64,000 nucleotides of DNA from Vulcanimicrobiota bacterium (GCA_013036095.1 JAAXCW010000001.1:62001-126000); one strand, 5' to 3'. Shown: positions 9,384 to 17,182, counted from the first letter of the stretch. Numbers and translations: made by a program. Notes: a model not told the origin generated them from the sequence alone.

Positions 9384-9746
9384 CTACATCTTGCGCTTGT
9401 GGAGCGTTACGCTATTCCCCTCAGTATCTTGAATCATCGCAAGGAAGCATTTGTCCGTCTCGTGCTCCATAACGACTGGAACGCCACGCTTTTTTAGGCT
9501 GGACACCGTGCCGTCGAAATCGTCCACCGCAAAAAGAATGCCGTTGCTCGGCTGGAACGGCATCATGCCGCCGCCGGACCAAAGACCGAACGCCGTGCCG
9601 TCGGCAAATTCATACTCTGCACCGTTATTGTCCGGATACACCGTGGTCGGTTCGAGGCCCAGCGTGTCGCGGTAAAAGGCGATCGCGCGCGCCGCATCTT
9701 TGACCATGTAAGCGCTCAAGTCCAGACCGTGAATTTTAGAAGCCAT
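9384..9746 (-). CDS. VOC-superfamily (glyoxalase-like) protein
   Basis: A 120-residue single-domain VOC protein. The fold is indicated by DLSAYMVKDAARAIAFYRDTLGLEP at the start and FLAMIQDTEGNSVTLHKRK at the end, with an FAVDDFDGTVSSLKKRGV middle. The Glu/His metal positions are only partly evident. I choose the ATG at 9744-9746 because AAAGGA lies just upstream, rather than a longer reading. The specific substrate is unknown. Confidence 0.85.
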   Translation of the reverse strand: MASKIHGLDLSAYMVKDAARAIAFYRDTLGLEPTTVYPDNNGAEYEFADGTAFGLWSGGGMMPFQPSNGILFAVDDFDGTVSSLKKRGVPVVMEHETDKCFLAMIQDTEGNSVTLHKRKM

Positions 9747-9756
9747 TATGTTTCCT

Positions 9757-10365
9757 TTAAGGCTCGTTGAGCCACATTTGACGTTCGAGGGGATACGGAT
9801 TAACCAGGGGCATTCGAGCGACGCCGCGCGCATAGCTATTCGGATGGCGCTTGGCCCATTCCGCGGAGATGACCGTCAGGTATTCAAAATCTTCAAACAG
9901 ACTGTCGGCGCCGGTATATTGCCTGGCCATTGCAATATATTCTTTCATCCGGTCCCACGTATTGGTGACAACCCACCAATAGTTTGCCAGGAAAATTTCC
10001 GGCGCCACCACGCGATTCCGAACCATTCCGCCGATGAGCTCGAAACTATTCCCGAGTGCGACGGCCGCTTCGAGAAGATCAATGTACCTTTGAGGCACAT
10101 CCTCGACCGGAAGCCTTTTGGAGATTCTGTAGAGGTAGCGCCGAAACTGAGGATCCTCGAGTTCGCGCGCAAGATCTCCGCCACGCAGCAACCGGTTGGC
10201 CTTGCGGTGCTCATCGTCTTCAAGCATCGCGCGGAAGGATAGAACCGCTTCTATCAAATTTCCCGACCGCATGTGGCGCAGCTGAATCACGGCGGCAACA
10301 GCAGTCGCTGCAATAACCGCCGCGGTCAGGGCTGACGAAATCGCGGTAATTGTTTCGGGCGACAT
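9757..10365 (-). CDS. DUF4760-like membrane-anchored protein (paralog 1)
   Basis: 202 residues: one N-terminal membrane helix (ISSALTAAVIAATAVAAVIQL) followed by a soluble helical domain with RHMRSGNLIEAVLSF, LIGGMVRNRVVAPEIFLANYWWVVTNTWDRMKEYIAMAR and FEDFEYLTVISAEWAKRHP. The same layout recurs in the genes at 54199-54789 and 54911-55483. It ends 10 bases before the VOC gene start, so the two are likely co-transcribed. Function unknown. Confidence 0.75.
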   Translation of the reverse strand: MSPETITAISSALTAAVIAATAVAAVIQLRHMRSGNLIEAVLSFRAMLEDDEHRKANRLLRGGDLARELEDPQFRRYLYRISKRLPVEDVPQRYIDLLEAAVALGNSFELIGGMVRNRVVAPEIFLANYWWVVTNTWDRMKEYIAMARQYTGADSLFEDFEYLTVISAEWAKRHPNSYARGVARMPLVNPYPLERQMWLNEP

Positions 10366-10371
10366 ACGCTT

Positions 10372-11454
10372 CTAGCGTGCGCCGATTGGCGCGGAGGGTC
10401 CAATGCGCGAACCTTCTGGCGCGACCGTACCCGGTTCGATCCGCGCATCGTGTCCGATGACCGAGCCTTTGCCGATCTTCGCGTTTGCACCGACGATCGA
10501 ACGGCTCGCGATGATCGTTTCTTCAATCGTCGCACCTTCTTCAACTGCGACGTCATCCCACAGCACGGAGTCCCTAATCGCAGCATTGGCCGCAATCCGG
10601 CAATTTTTTCCAAGAACCACGTTCGGGCCGACTTGCGCCGCGCGCGCGATGATCGTGCCTTCACCGATATGCACCGGCGCGACGAGATTAGCGCAATCTG
10701 CATGAACCGCGCCTGGCCCGCTGATTCCGGGCTCGATCTTGAGCGGCATCACTCCGCTCAGCACGTCGCGATGCAGGGTGAGGTAGTGCTCCGGCCGTCC
10801 GACGTCGATCCAATAGTCTTCCGTCGGATAGGCGTAAAGCGGCTGCCCGTCGGCTAGGATTTTCGGAAACGTTTCGCGTTCGATCGATACGTTTCGCCCA
10901 GGTGGAATGAATCTCAAAACTTCGGGCTCGAGCAGATAGGTGCCCGCGTTGATTTCGTTGGTCGGCTCCGTCCCTTTGGGCGGCTTCTCAATGAATTGGG
11001 AGATGCGGCCGGACTCGTCATGCACCACACAGCCAAATGACGACGGGTCTTCTACCTTTATAAGGTGCAGCACGCCGAGGCCCCCTTTCTCCTTGTGGTA
11101 GGCGATCATCGCGCGCAGATCGAGGCTCGTGAGCACATCGCCGTTCATCATAAAGAACGGACCGGTGATGTGTTGTTCGACGTTTTTTATGGCGCCCGCG
11201 GTTCCGAGCGGCTCGTCCTCGATCACATACGTAATCTTCATATCGAGGCGCGAGCCGTCGCCGAAATATTCGGTAATCGCCTGCGGCATATAGCCCGCGG
11301 GCAGAATCACATCGCGAATGCCGGCCTCGTATAAGCGTTCGAGCGTTCGCGCCAAAAAGGGCACGCCTACAATCGGAACCATGGGTTTTGGCGTGCCGAA
11401 GGTAAGCGGCCGCAGCCGCGTTCCTTCACCACCGACCAAGATGACCGCTTGCAC
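10372..11454 (-). CDS. Sugar-1-phosphate nucleotidyltransferase (GMPP/GlmU-like)
   Basis: 360-residue NDP-sugar pyrophosphorylase. The N-terminal Rossmann-like nucleotidyltransferase has the signature ILVGGEGTRLRPLTFGTPKPM (residues about 5-24), IEDEPLGTAGAIKN, FMMNGDVLTSLDL and FIEKPP. The C-terminal third is a left-handed beta-helix with hexapeptide repeats (VAPVHIGEGTIIARAAQVGP, VLGKNCRIAANA, IGKGSVIGHD). This arrangement is that of eukaryote-like GDP-mannose pyrophosphorylases and bacterial RfbA/ManC-like enzymes. The sugar is uncertain; mannose-1-phosphate is a reasonable guess. Confidence 0.88.
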   Translation of the reverse strand: MQAVILVGGEGTRLRPLTFGTPKPMVPIVGVPFLARTLERLYEAGIRDVILPAGYMPQAITEYFGDGSRLDMKITYVIEDEPLGTAGAIKNVEQHITGPFFMMNGDVLTSLDLRAMIAYHKEKGGLGVLHLIKVEDPSSFGCVVHDESGRISQFIEKPPKGTEPTNEINAGTYLLEPEVLRFIPPGRNVSIERETFPKILADGQPLYAYPTEDYWIDVGRPEHYLTLHRDVLSGVMPLKIEPGISGPGAVHADCANLVAPVHIGEGTIIARAAQVGPNVVLGKNCRIAANAAIRDSVLWDDVAVEEGATIEETIIASRSIVGANAKIGKGSVIGHDARIEPGTVAPEGSRIGPSAPIGAR

Positions 11455-11551
11455 GCTAAAACCTCCGGAGGGGCATCTTCCCTTCCGCGCAGCGGCGCAA
11501 AACGCTTGCGCGAATCGGCCACGGTTGTGTACGATAGGCGTCGCGCACCCA

Positions 11552-11622
11552 TCCCGGGTCGTTCAACGGTAGGACAGCAGACTCTGAATCTGCTTATCGG
11601 AGTTCGAATCTCTGCCCGGGAG
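11552..11622 (+). tRNA. tRNA-Gln (anticodon CTG)
   Basis: Cloverleaf: acceptor TCCCGGG pairs with CCCGGGA, the anticodon stem GCAGA/TCTGC encloses loop CTCTGAA (anticodon CTG), and the T arm is CGGAG-TTCGAAT-CTCTG. The discriminator is G. CCA is not encoded. Only three bases separate it from the next tRNA. Confidence 0.95.
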
Positions 11623-11625
11623 CGC

Positions 11626-11698
11626 GGCCCCATCGTCTAGAGGCCTAGGACGCCGGGTTCTCAACTCGGTAACACCGGTTCGAATCCGGTTGGGGCTA
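11626..11698 (+). tRNA. tRNA-Glu (anticodon CTC)
   Basis: Acceptor GGCCCCA pairs with TGGGGCT (first pair G-T). Anticodon stem CCGGG/CTCGG holds loop TTCTCAA (anticodon CTC), and T arm is ACCGG-TTCGAAT-CCGGT. Discriminator A; CCA not encoded. The borosin methyltransferase gene ends 12 bases beyond it on the other strand. Confidence 0.95.
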
Positions 11699-11710
11699 AA
11701 AACTCACACG

Positions 11711-12484
11711 TTACGCAAGCCCAAGCTTGCGAACCATTTCGCGATCAGGCTGCGCGGTTGCGGTGGGCGGGACGTACAGGGTCGACAACGCGCCGATTTT
11801 GGCTTCGAGCATACGCCCAAGGTCGACTCGCGCGATCACCGGGTCGCAACAAACATACTGCGCGGCATCATAGATTTGTACTTCATGAGATGCGGGATAA
11901 AACTCAAGTAAACGATCACGGAGCACTTCCAAACCGGCCAAGCTCCAGGCATCGAACTGTTTTTTGAACCCCTTTTCTGCGATCACGCCAATTTGCCAGA
12001 GCACCAGGGCACTGCGTGTATCGAACGTTCGCGCATAGACCAGGAAGTCGGTTGCCTCGAAGCTTTGACAGCCTGCATTTCCGGGATCGACGCCGAGGTC
12101 TGCGAACAAACAGTCCTCCGCCGAAATCGCGGGAAGCATCGTCGCCTGGTAACCCTCGGCGCGAGCGCGACGTACAGCTTCGTGCATCGGCTGCGCAAAG
12201 ACCCCTGGATGGCCATATGATACGAAGCAAACTTCACTGCCCTCGCGCACCGGTTTCAGCACTCGCTCGACCATTTCTTCATACGTCTGCGTGCGCTCTT
12301 TTTCGACCGCGTAGAGATCGTGCAATGACTGTGTCGAATCGTTCAGCTCTTCGAGCCAGTATTGCGTTAGCGGATCAGCCGGCAGAAAGAAAACCTTGTG
12401 TGCGCGCTCGATGCATGCAAGCGCTTCGGGCGAGGTTTGCGCCGCTATTTTGATTCCCGTCCCGACGACGGTAAGAGAACCTGA
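11711..12484 (-). CDS. Split-borosin alpha-N-methyltransferase (SonM-like), start codon uncertain
   Basis: Tetrapyrrole-methylase-fold enzyme of about 257 residues resembling the borosin backbone N-methyltransferases (Shewanella SonM, fungal OphMA). From the N-terminus it reads GSLTVVGTGIK (SAM site), ERTQTYEEMV (Arg and Tyr four apart, matching the catalytic Arg/Tyr), YGHPGVF, ISAEDCLFADLGVDPGN, QSFEATDFLVYA and VLWQIGVIAEKG. All of these segments match SonM in order, from recollection of the SonM sequence. Odd: no ATG, GTG or TTG lies between the in-frame stop at 12539-12541 and GSLTVVG; the first is a TTG at 12323-12325 that would delete the SAM motif. The coordinate given is the point aligned to the SonM start. 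The precursor gene lies 22 bases upstream. Confidence 0.85.
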   Translation of the reverse strand, partial: SGSLTVVGTGIKIAAQTSPEALACIERAHKVFFLPADPLTQYWLEELNDSTQSLHDLYAVEKERTQTYEEMVERVLKPVREGSEVCFVSYGHPGVFAQPMHEAVRRARAEGYQATMLPAISAEDCLFADLGVDPGNAGCQSFEATDFLVYARTFDTRSALVLWQIGVIAEKGFKKQFDAWSLAGLEVLRDRLLEFYPASHEVQIYDAAQYVCCDPVIARVDLGRMLEAKIGALSTLYVPPTATAQPDREMVRKLGLA

Positions 12485-12506
12485 CTTCCTAGCGGGCGAT
12501 GCCGCG

Positions 12507-12767
12507 CTATGCGGGCCTATCGAAACTAAGGCTGATGGTCAGCGTGCAGCTGTTCAACGCCCCTTGTAGTGCGGCTGAGGCCGGCATCTCGCCGGTAATA
12601 GCCTTCGTTATGTCCGCTTGATCGCCGTCGAGCAAAAGCTTCTTGTGTTCGTCTTTTAGGCCCGCCGCGTCCATTGCTTCATTCGCTGACGCTCTGGACT
12701 TACTGAACTTCGCACGCTCGGCCGGATCGCGGGCCAAACGCAGCACATATTCGCTGAGGGATGCCAT
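12507..12767 (-). CDS. Split-borosin precursor peptide (SonA-like)
   Basis: 86 residues. The leader MASLSEYVLRLARDPAERAKF...ANEAMDAAGLKDEHKKLLLDGD matches the helical borosin-binding-domain pattern (LSE.L.RL..DP, A...AGL..E....LL.GD), followed by a linker (MPASAALQGAL) and a C-terminal core NSCTLTISLSFDRPA rich in beta-branched and hydrophobic residues, as in borosin cores. The ATG at 12765-12767 has GGAAGGGG upstream. The SonM-like gene follows immediately on the same strand. Modification of the core by iterative backbone N-methylation is the inference; the exact residues and any proteolytic release are unknown. Confidence 0.82.
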   Translation of the reverse strand: MASLSEYVLRLARDPAERAKFSKSRASANEAMDAAGLKDEHKKLLLDGDQADITKAITGEMPASAALQGALNSCTLTISLSFDRPA

Positions 12768-12901
12768 TAAATGCCCCTTCCATAAAAAGGATGAAGATTT
12801 CGCCTGCATTGCTTCATTGGACAGCTTCGACTCCCTGCCCGAACCAATCGGGTACCTCGGGGAGTGCCGGAAAAGCTCACGTGCTCCAAGAATTGAGACA
12901 T

Positions 12902-15685
12902 GTGCGACGATCCGCAGGGAAATCGATCCTGCCAACAGGCACGGTAACGTTTCTGTTTACCGACATCGAAGGCAGCACGCACCGCTGGGAAGCATTTCAT
13001 GACGAGATGGCGCGTACCGTCAAACGTCACGATGCCATTCTCGACCGGGTTCTCAAAAAGCATGGCGGCGTCGTCTTCAAGAAGGCGGGCGACGCTTTCT
13101 GCGCGGCCTTCGATCGCGCATCGAACGCGGCCACCGCTGCGGTCGCTGCTCAGCGGGCGTTTGCGGACGAAGATTTTTCAGAGATCGAAGGCCTGTATGT
13201 GCGCATGGCCTTGCACACCGGAGAAGCGGAAGAACGTGCCGGCGACTATTTCGGGTCAACCGTGAATCGCGTCGCGCGGCTACTCTCAATCGGCTGCGGC
13301 GGACAGGTCTTGGTTTCAGGAATCTGCGCCGATCTCGTCGGCGAAGACTTGGGTCCCAAGATGCAGCTGCGCGATCTTGGCGTGCACCGTCTGAAGGACC
13401 TCACGGAAGCAGAGCACATTTTTCAACTGTGCGCGCCAGGCCTGCGCACAGATTTTCCGCCGCTACGTTCATCCGACGTTTGGCCAAATAATCTACCGCT
13501 TCAACTCACCAGTTTCGTCGGACGCAAGAAAGATCTAGAGTCGCTCAAGCAAGGCGTGCGGACGTCGCGCCTGATCACCATAGTCGGCGCGGGCGGGGTT
13601 GGGAAGACGAGGCTTGCGATACAGCTCGGCGCCGAAGTTTTAGATCAATATGCAGATGGTGGCGTATGGCTCTTAGAGTTCGCTTCGATCACCGACCCAG
13701 CTTTACTTGTCCACGTTCTGGCCTCAACACTCAACGTACGTGAATCCCGCGATCCCCTCACGGTGAAACACGTCGTAAAATCGCTTGCGGCCAAGCATGC
13801 CCTCTTGATTTTCGACAATTGCGAGCACCTCATCGGCGAAGTAGCGAAGATTGCGGATGCGCTATTACGCGAATGTCCGAATGTCAGAATTATCGCGACG
13901 TCTCGGCAACCACTGCAGATAGCCGGCGAATGGATTCATCAACTCGCTCCAATGGCAGTCCCGCGCGACAGCGGGGTGATTAGCCTCGACGAAGCGATGC
14001 ACTACAGTGCAATAGCATTGTTTGTCGAACGCGCCCGCGCGGCAGATAATAAATTCCTTCTTACGCCTGAAAACGCAACAACGGTCGCGGATATATGCCG
14101 GCGGCTGGACGGCATCGCGCTGGCTATCGAGCTTGCGGCCGCGCGCGTCAAAGTGCTCAACGTCGAAACCCTGGAGGAGCGCCTAAACGAACGGCTCCGG
14201 CTCCTAACCGGCGGAAGCCGGGCCGACTTGCCGCGACACCAGACGATGCGCGCGCTCATCGATTGGAGCTATGATCTTCTCGATCCGCGCGAAAGACTGC
14301 TGTTCGATCGCTGCGCAATATTTGCGGGCGCATTCTCATTCCAAGCGGCTAGTGCCATCTGCGCGGATGACTTTCTGAAGGCCGATGATATTTTCGACGT
14401 GCTTATATCGCTGGCAGAAAAGTCGCTCCTGGTGTCGGACCCAGACGAGTTGAACGCGCATTACCGGTTACTGGAATCGACCCGAGAATATGCGCTCGAA
14501 AAACTCAAAGAGTCCGGCAACTACCAGCAACTAGCGACGAAGCATGCCGAGTTTTATCGTGCGATCGTCCAAGAGGCGGACGTAAACTTCCACAAAATCC
14601 CGCAGCTAGAATGGTACAGCCGCTTGCGGGATCACGTGGAGAATTTCCGCTCCGCGCTCCAGTGGTCGCTCGGCGAGCGGCAAGACGCGGCTTTGGGCGG
14701 AGCGCTCGCGGGCGGCTTGGAGCGGTTTTGGTACGAGACGGGGCGCCTCGGGGAAGGGCGTCTTTGGATCTCCCGCGCGCTGGAGCTCACCGACGAGAAA
14801 CAGAATCCTGAAATAGCCGCACGGCTGTGGCTCGCGCGCGCCGTTCTCTTGGCCGGCACCTCGCGGGGAGCCGAGAGCCAAAAGGCAGCCGAACGCGCCC
14901 AAACACTTTATGAATCCGTGGGCGACAAGCGCGGTACGGCTTATGCTTTACGCGCGTGCGCGATTGCTTTGCGCGATACTCACCAGTTGCCGGAAGCCGA
15001 AAACATGTTGCGTCGAGCGGCAGATCTTTTTGAGGAGACGGGCGACGGTGGCGGTTTGGCGCTGGCGCTCGCGACGCTCGGCTCCATCTGTTCCTACCGC
15101 GGTGACCTCGAGACGGCTCGCACGCTTTGCGCCCGGGGGCTTGATGCGGCTCGCGCGCAAGGTGCTGAATTCGCGTTCACGCTAGGATCGCTCTATCTCG
15201 CTGACATCGAATTCCAATGCGGAAGATTCGAAGAGGCGCTCACCCACGCTGAAGATGCGCTGACGTTCGCCGAACGTAACAAGAACTCGCGCGTCGCCGC
15301 GAACCTTCGAAACAATTTGGCCGCATACCGTATCGCCCTCAACCAACATGACGCGGCTGCAGCGGATGCGCGTCAAGCCTTGAGCATGTTGCGGGAGAGC
15401 CAGAACAGCTATGATATCGGAATCGCCGTGCAACACTTGGCGTTGATTGCTGCCTTGCGCGGAGACGCCACGCGGGCATCCCGGCTCACCGGCTATGTGG
15501 ATGCCTACTTCAAAAACAGTGGAATTCAACGCGAACCGACCGAAAAATGGTGCTACGACCGCATAATGGCGTCGCTTCACGATCAACTAGAAGAGCACAA
15601 CATTTCGTTACTCATGCGCGATGGCGCGTCCCTCACGGAGCCGGAAGCCGTCGCTCAGGCGTTGGCCGGAAACCCACTTTTTTAA
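12902..15685 (+). CDS. Class III adenylate/guanylate cyclase - STAND ATPase - TPR regulator
   Basis: About 927 residues. Residues 10-170 are a class III cyclase domain: TVTFLFTDIEGSTHRWE with the metal Asp, KKAGDAFCAAF with the second Asp, and GDYFGSTVNRVARLL with the Asn/Arg transition-state pair. Next is an NB-ARC-type ATPase with Walker A GAGGVGKT (about 229-236), Walker B LLIFDNCEHL and IATSRQPL, then TPR-like helices from about 660 to the end. No DNA-binding domain is seen. The frame is open from 12761, but that ATG would overlap the divergent borosin gene; GTG at 12902 puts the usual few residues before LPTGTVTF. Signalling role is inferred. Confidence 0.85.
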   Translation: MRRSAGKSILPTGTVTFLFTDIEGSTHRWEAFHDEMARTVKRHDAILDRVLKKHGGVVFKKAGDAFCAAFDRASNAATAAVAAQRAFADEDFSEIEGLYVRMALHTGEAEERAGDYFGSTVNRVARLLSIGCGGQVLVSGICADLVGEDLGPKMQLRDLGVHRLKDLTEAEHIFQLCAPGLRTDFPPLRSSDVWPNNLPLQLTSFVGRKKDLESLKQGVRTSRLITIVGAGGVGKTRLAIQLGAEVLDQYADGGVWLLEFASITDPALLVHVLASTLNVRESRDPLTVKHVVKSLAAKHALLIFDNCEHLIGEVAKIADALLRECPNVRIIATSRQPLQIAGEWIHQLAPMAVPRDSGVISLDEAMHYSAIALFVERARAADNKFLLTPENATTVADICRRLDGIALAIELAAARVKVLNVETLEERLNERLRLLTGGSRADLPRHQTMRALIDWSYDLLDPRERLLFDRCAIFAGAFSFQAASAICADDFLKADDIFDVLISLAEKSLLVSDPDELNAHYRLLESTREYALEKLKESGNYQQLATKHAEFYRAIVQEADVNFHKIPQLEWYSRLRDHVENFRSALQWSLGERQDAALGGALAGGLERFWYETGRLGEGRLWISRALELTDEKQNPEIAARLWLARAVLLAGTSRGAESQKAAERAQTLYESVGDKRGTAYALRACAIALRDTHQLPEAENMLRRAADLFEETGDGGGLALALATLGSICSYRGDLETARTLCARGLDAARAQGAEFAFTLGSLYLADIEFQCGRFEEALTHAEDALTFAERNKNSRVAANLRNNLAAYRIALNQHDAAAADARQALSMLRESQNSYDIGIAVQHLALIAALRGDATRASRLTGYVDAYFKNSGIQREPTEKWCYDRIMASLHDQLEEHNISLLMRDGASLTEPEAVAQALAGNPLF

Positions 15686-15755
15686 GTATCCGCCCGATCG
15701 TTTTCCAAATGCATTTCCCAGCACCGGTTAGAAAACGAGTGGCGCGAAAACCGCT

Positions 15756-16121
15756 ATGTTACGGGCTTTTCACACGTCCTGCCGTGGCGCCGTTCGAACT
15801 CTTCGATCGAAAGCGGCCTCGAGACCAGGTCGAACGCATCCGGAAATGGGCACACTTAATTGCTTGCTGCGCGTGCGTGACGATGTGTTCTTAGAAGTGA
15901 TCGCTTCCGATTCGGCCGCTGATCGGCCCGCGCGGTCGCGCTGGTTCGGGCTCGATGACGCGAAAGATTGCTCGTCACGGCGCCGTACTCGGCCGGGAAA
16001 CTCGAATCTCTCGTGGAGATCGATCGTGGTTTTTCGCGGTGCTCCGGGACGGGTCGCTTCCGAACGAGATTGCGTGAACGCTCGAAAAAATAGAACGCGT
16101 GTATGGCCGCCGCTCCCATAA
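15756..16121 (+). pseudogene. Remnant of a Glyoxalase_3-like (VOC) gene
   Basis: The stretch translated from 15846 reads MGTLNCLLRVRDDVFLEVIASDSAADRPARSRWFGLDD, which follows the pattern G.HNAL..L.DD.YLEVI.PDP....PARPRWFGLDD of glyoxalase-like domain proteins. Residues before and after this island do not continue the family, and the expected C-terminal half is absent or scrambled in other frames. I read it as a degraded gene. No ribosome binding site is evident. Confidence 0.5.
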
Positions 16122-16210
16122 ATTATGGTTTCTGGAGGACCACCCCACCAACGGCGCCCGGGTGGCCGGACCACGCAGATATATTCGCACCGACCCGACC
16201 TACAAATGAG

Positions 16211-16316
16211 GGCCTGGAGGGAGCCCCAGGCCGGGGACGCCCTTGGGGCCGTAAAGATGAAAGGTTTGTTCCAAGTCTAAGTACCAAGTTAGCGGCCCCC
16301 AGGCATGCCTGGGGGC
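16211..16316. other. GC-rich hairpin and perfect palindrome upstream of an exported-protein gene
   Basis: A hairpin with arms GGCCTGG (16211-16217) and CCAGGCC (16226-16232) is followed by a perfect 22-base palindrome at 16295-16316 centred on GCATGC. No T-run follows, so it is not a standard terminator. It may be a structured 5' leader or a protein-binding site. Confidence 0.45.
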
Positions 16317-16371
16317 TCACCCTATTGCTACAAATTCGGTTAACAAACCGGACACTTTTTCCGGAGGGTAA

Positions 16372-16695
16372 ATGTCGAAATTAGTTGCCTTTTTTCTCGC
16401 GATTTCGGTACTTCTGCCGATTGCTGGCGCCCAAGCCGCATCTTCGATTCCAAAGGGCGGGGTCGGCGTTCATAACGGGACCAATATGGTCACCATTAAG
16501 AACCACAAATTCGTCATCGTCGTGAAAAACAACGAGGTCGTCAGCGTCAACGAGAATCGCGGCGGCAAAATGGTGGCGGTCAAAGGCTCGGCATCAAAGC
16601 GCAAAGGCTTTACTGTATATTATCGTGACTGCTCCGCCGCTGTCTATAGCAACTACTATCCCTACCGGTGGCTGTACTGGTTCTGGTGGTGCTAG
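16372..16695 (+). CDS. Small exported protein with aromatic C-terminus
   Basis: 107 residues: signal peptide (LVAFFLAISVLLPIAGAQAA), a short basic domain (NGTNMVTIKNHKFVIVVKNNEVVSVNENRGGKMVAVKG) and an unusual Tyr/Trp-rich tail ending YYPYRWLYWFWWC. Two cysteines (YRDC and the last residue). GGAGGG precedes the ATG; a CCGGA/TCCGG hairpin sits right before that site. A strong terminator follows the gene. Not assigned to any known family. Confidence 0.65.
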   Translation: MSKLVAFFLAISVLLPIAGAQAASSIPKGGVGVHNGTNMVTIKNHKFVIVVKNNEVVSVNENRGGKMVAVKGSASKRKGFTVYYRDCSAAVYSNYYPYRWLYWFWWC

Positions 16696-16722
16696 CCTTA
16701 GTAGAATAGCGCTTCCGTAAAG

Positions 16723-16752
16723 AGAGCCGGAGCGATAGCTCCGGCTCTTTTT
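16723..16752 (+). terminator. Rho-independent terminator
   Basis: Stem AGAGCCGGAGC / GCTCCGGCTCT with a GATA loop, followed by TTTTC. It closes the small exported-protein gene at 16372-16695. Confidence 0.9.
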
Positions 16753-16768
16753 CTTCGGCGAAGAGCCC

Positions 16769-16981
16769 GTGCGAAAGGGTTTCCTCGCGACATCACTCTT
16801 CCCGGCGAGCATCAGCGCCGCTACGGCGGCCGTGCCGGCCCACGAGCTCATCTCGCAAAAAGCAGCGCAGCCGCAAGCGGCTGCCTTGACCACATCCGGA
16901 CACGGCATGGCGTCGTCAAAGAAGGCGAAGCCGGCATCGCACAAGTTTGCCAGCGTCGGCCCAAACGGAAAAAAGAAGTAA
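16769..16981 (+). CDS. Possible small protein, weak support
   Basis: A 70-residue frame starting with GTG (MRKGFLATSLFPASISAATAA...) that looks like a weak signal sequence followed by an Ala/Lys-rich tail ending PNGKKK. There is no clear ribosome binding site, and it lies immediately after a terminator. It may be chance. Confidence 0.25.
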   Translation: MRKGFLATSLFPASISAATAAVPAHELISQKAAQPQAAALTTSGHGMASSKKAKPASHKFASVGPNGKKK

Positions 16982-17160
16982 CCCACTCAAACGTTCGATA
17001 GTCAAAACGCCTCGAGAGCTGGGTGCCGGTGGCGGATCCTCTACTTCCCTTCTACTTACAGGCTATAACCGAACGTACTCCATTGTAATCGCGTGCGCCG
17101 ATCCTGCCATCCTCACCGAGTCCGGCAATCCATGTGAACGCGTATTAACCAGCCAGCAAG

Positions 17161-17182
17161 TTCGAATCCCGTTGGGCTACCA
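17161..17182 (+). other. tRNA 3'-end fragment (possible attachment-site remnant)
   Basis: Reads TTCGAATCCCGTTGGGCTA followed by CCA: a T-loop, 3' T-stem strand, 3' acceptor strand and an encoded CCA. The 5' part of the tRNA is missing and the bases before it do not pair with the T-stem. The three intact tRNAs in this window do not encode CCA, so the fragment probably came with foreign DNA. Confidence 0.55.

Larger units (their letters stand above)
15686..16371. other. Long gap with gene remnant and structured leader
   Basis: No intact gene is convincing. It contains a decayed glyoxalase-like reading frame (15756-16121) and, before the next gene, a GC-rich stretch with a hairpin and a perfect palindrome (16211-16316). 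Confidence 0.6.

Noticed and set aside
12016-12453. Plus-strand frame opposite the borosin methyltransferase
   Set aside because: Composition is Arg/Ser-rich and shows no domain, while the minus strand carries a conserved enzyme across the whole stretch.
12761-12901. Longer start for the cyclase-ATPase at ATG 12761 or 12791
   Set aside because: Both have a purine run directly touching the ATG rather than a spaced site, the first overlaps the borosin gene, and the added residues show no family resemblance.
15770-16174. Minus-strand frame in the 15.7-16.2 kb gap
   Set aside because: No domain, no ribosome binding site, Arg-rich; the plus strand contains a recognisable glyoxalase remnant in the same place.
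16178-16371. c-di-GMP or other known riboswitch
   Set aside because: Hairpins are present, but I could not match the conserved core of any riboswitch class I know.
16594-16986. Minus-strand 130-residue frame
   Set aside because: It runs through a strong terminator and two small plus-strand frames and has no family features.
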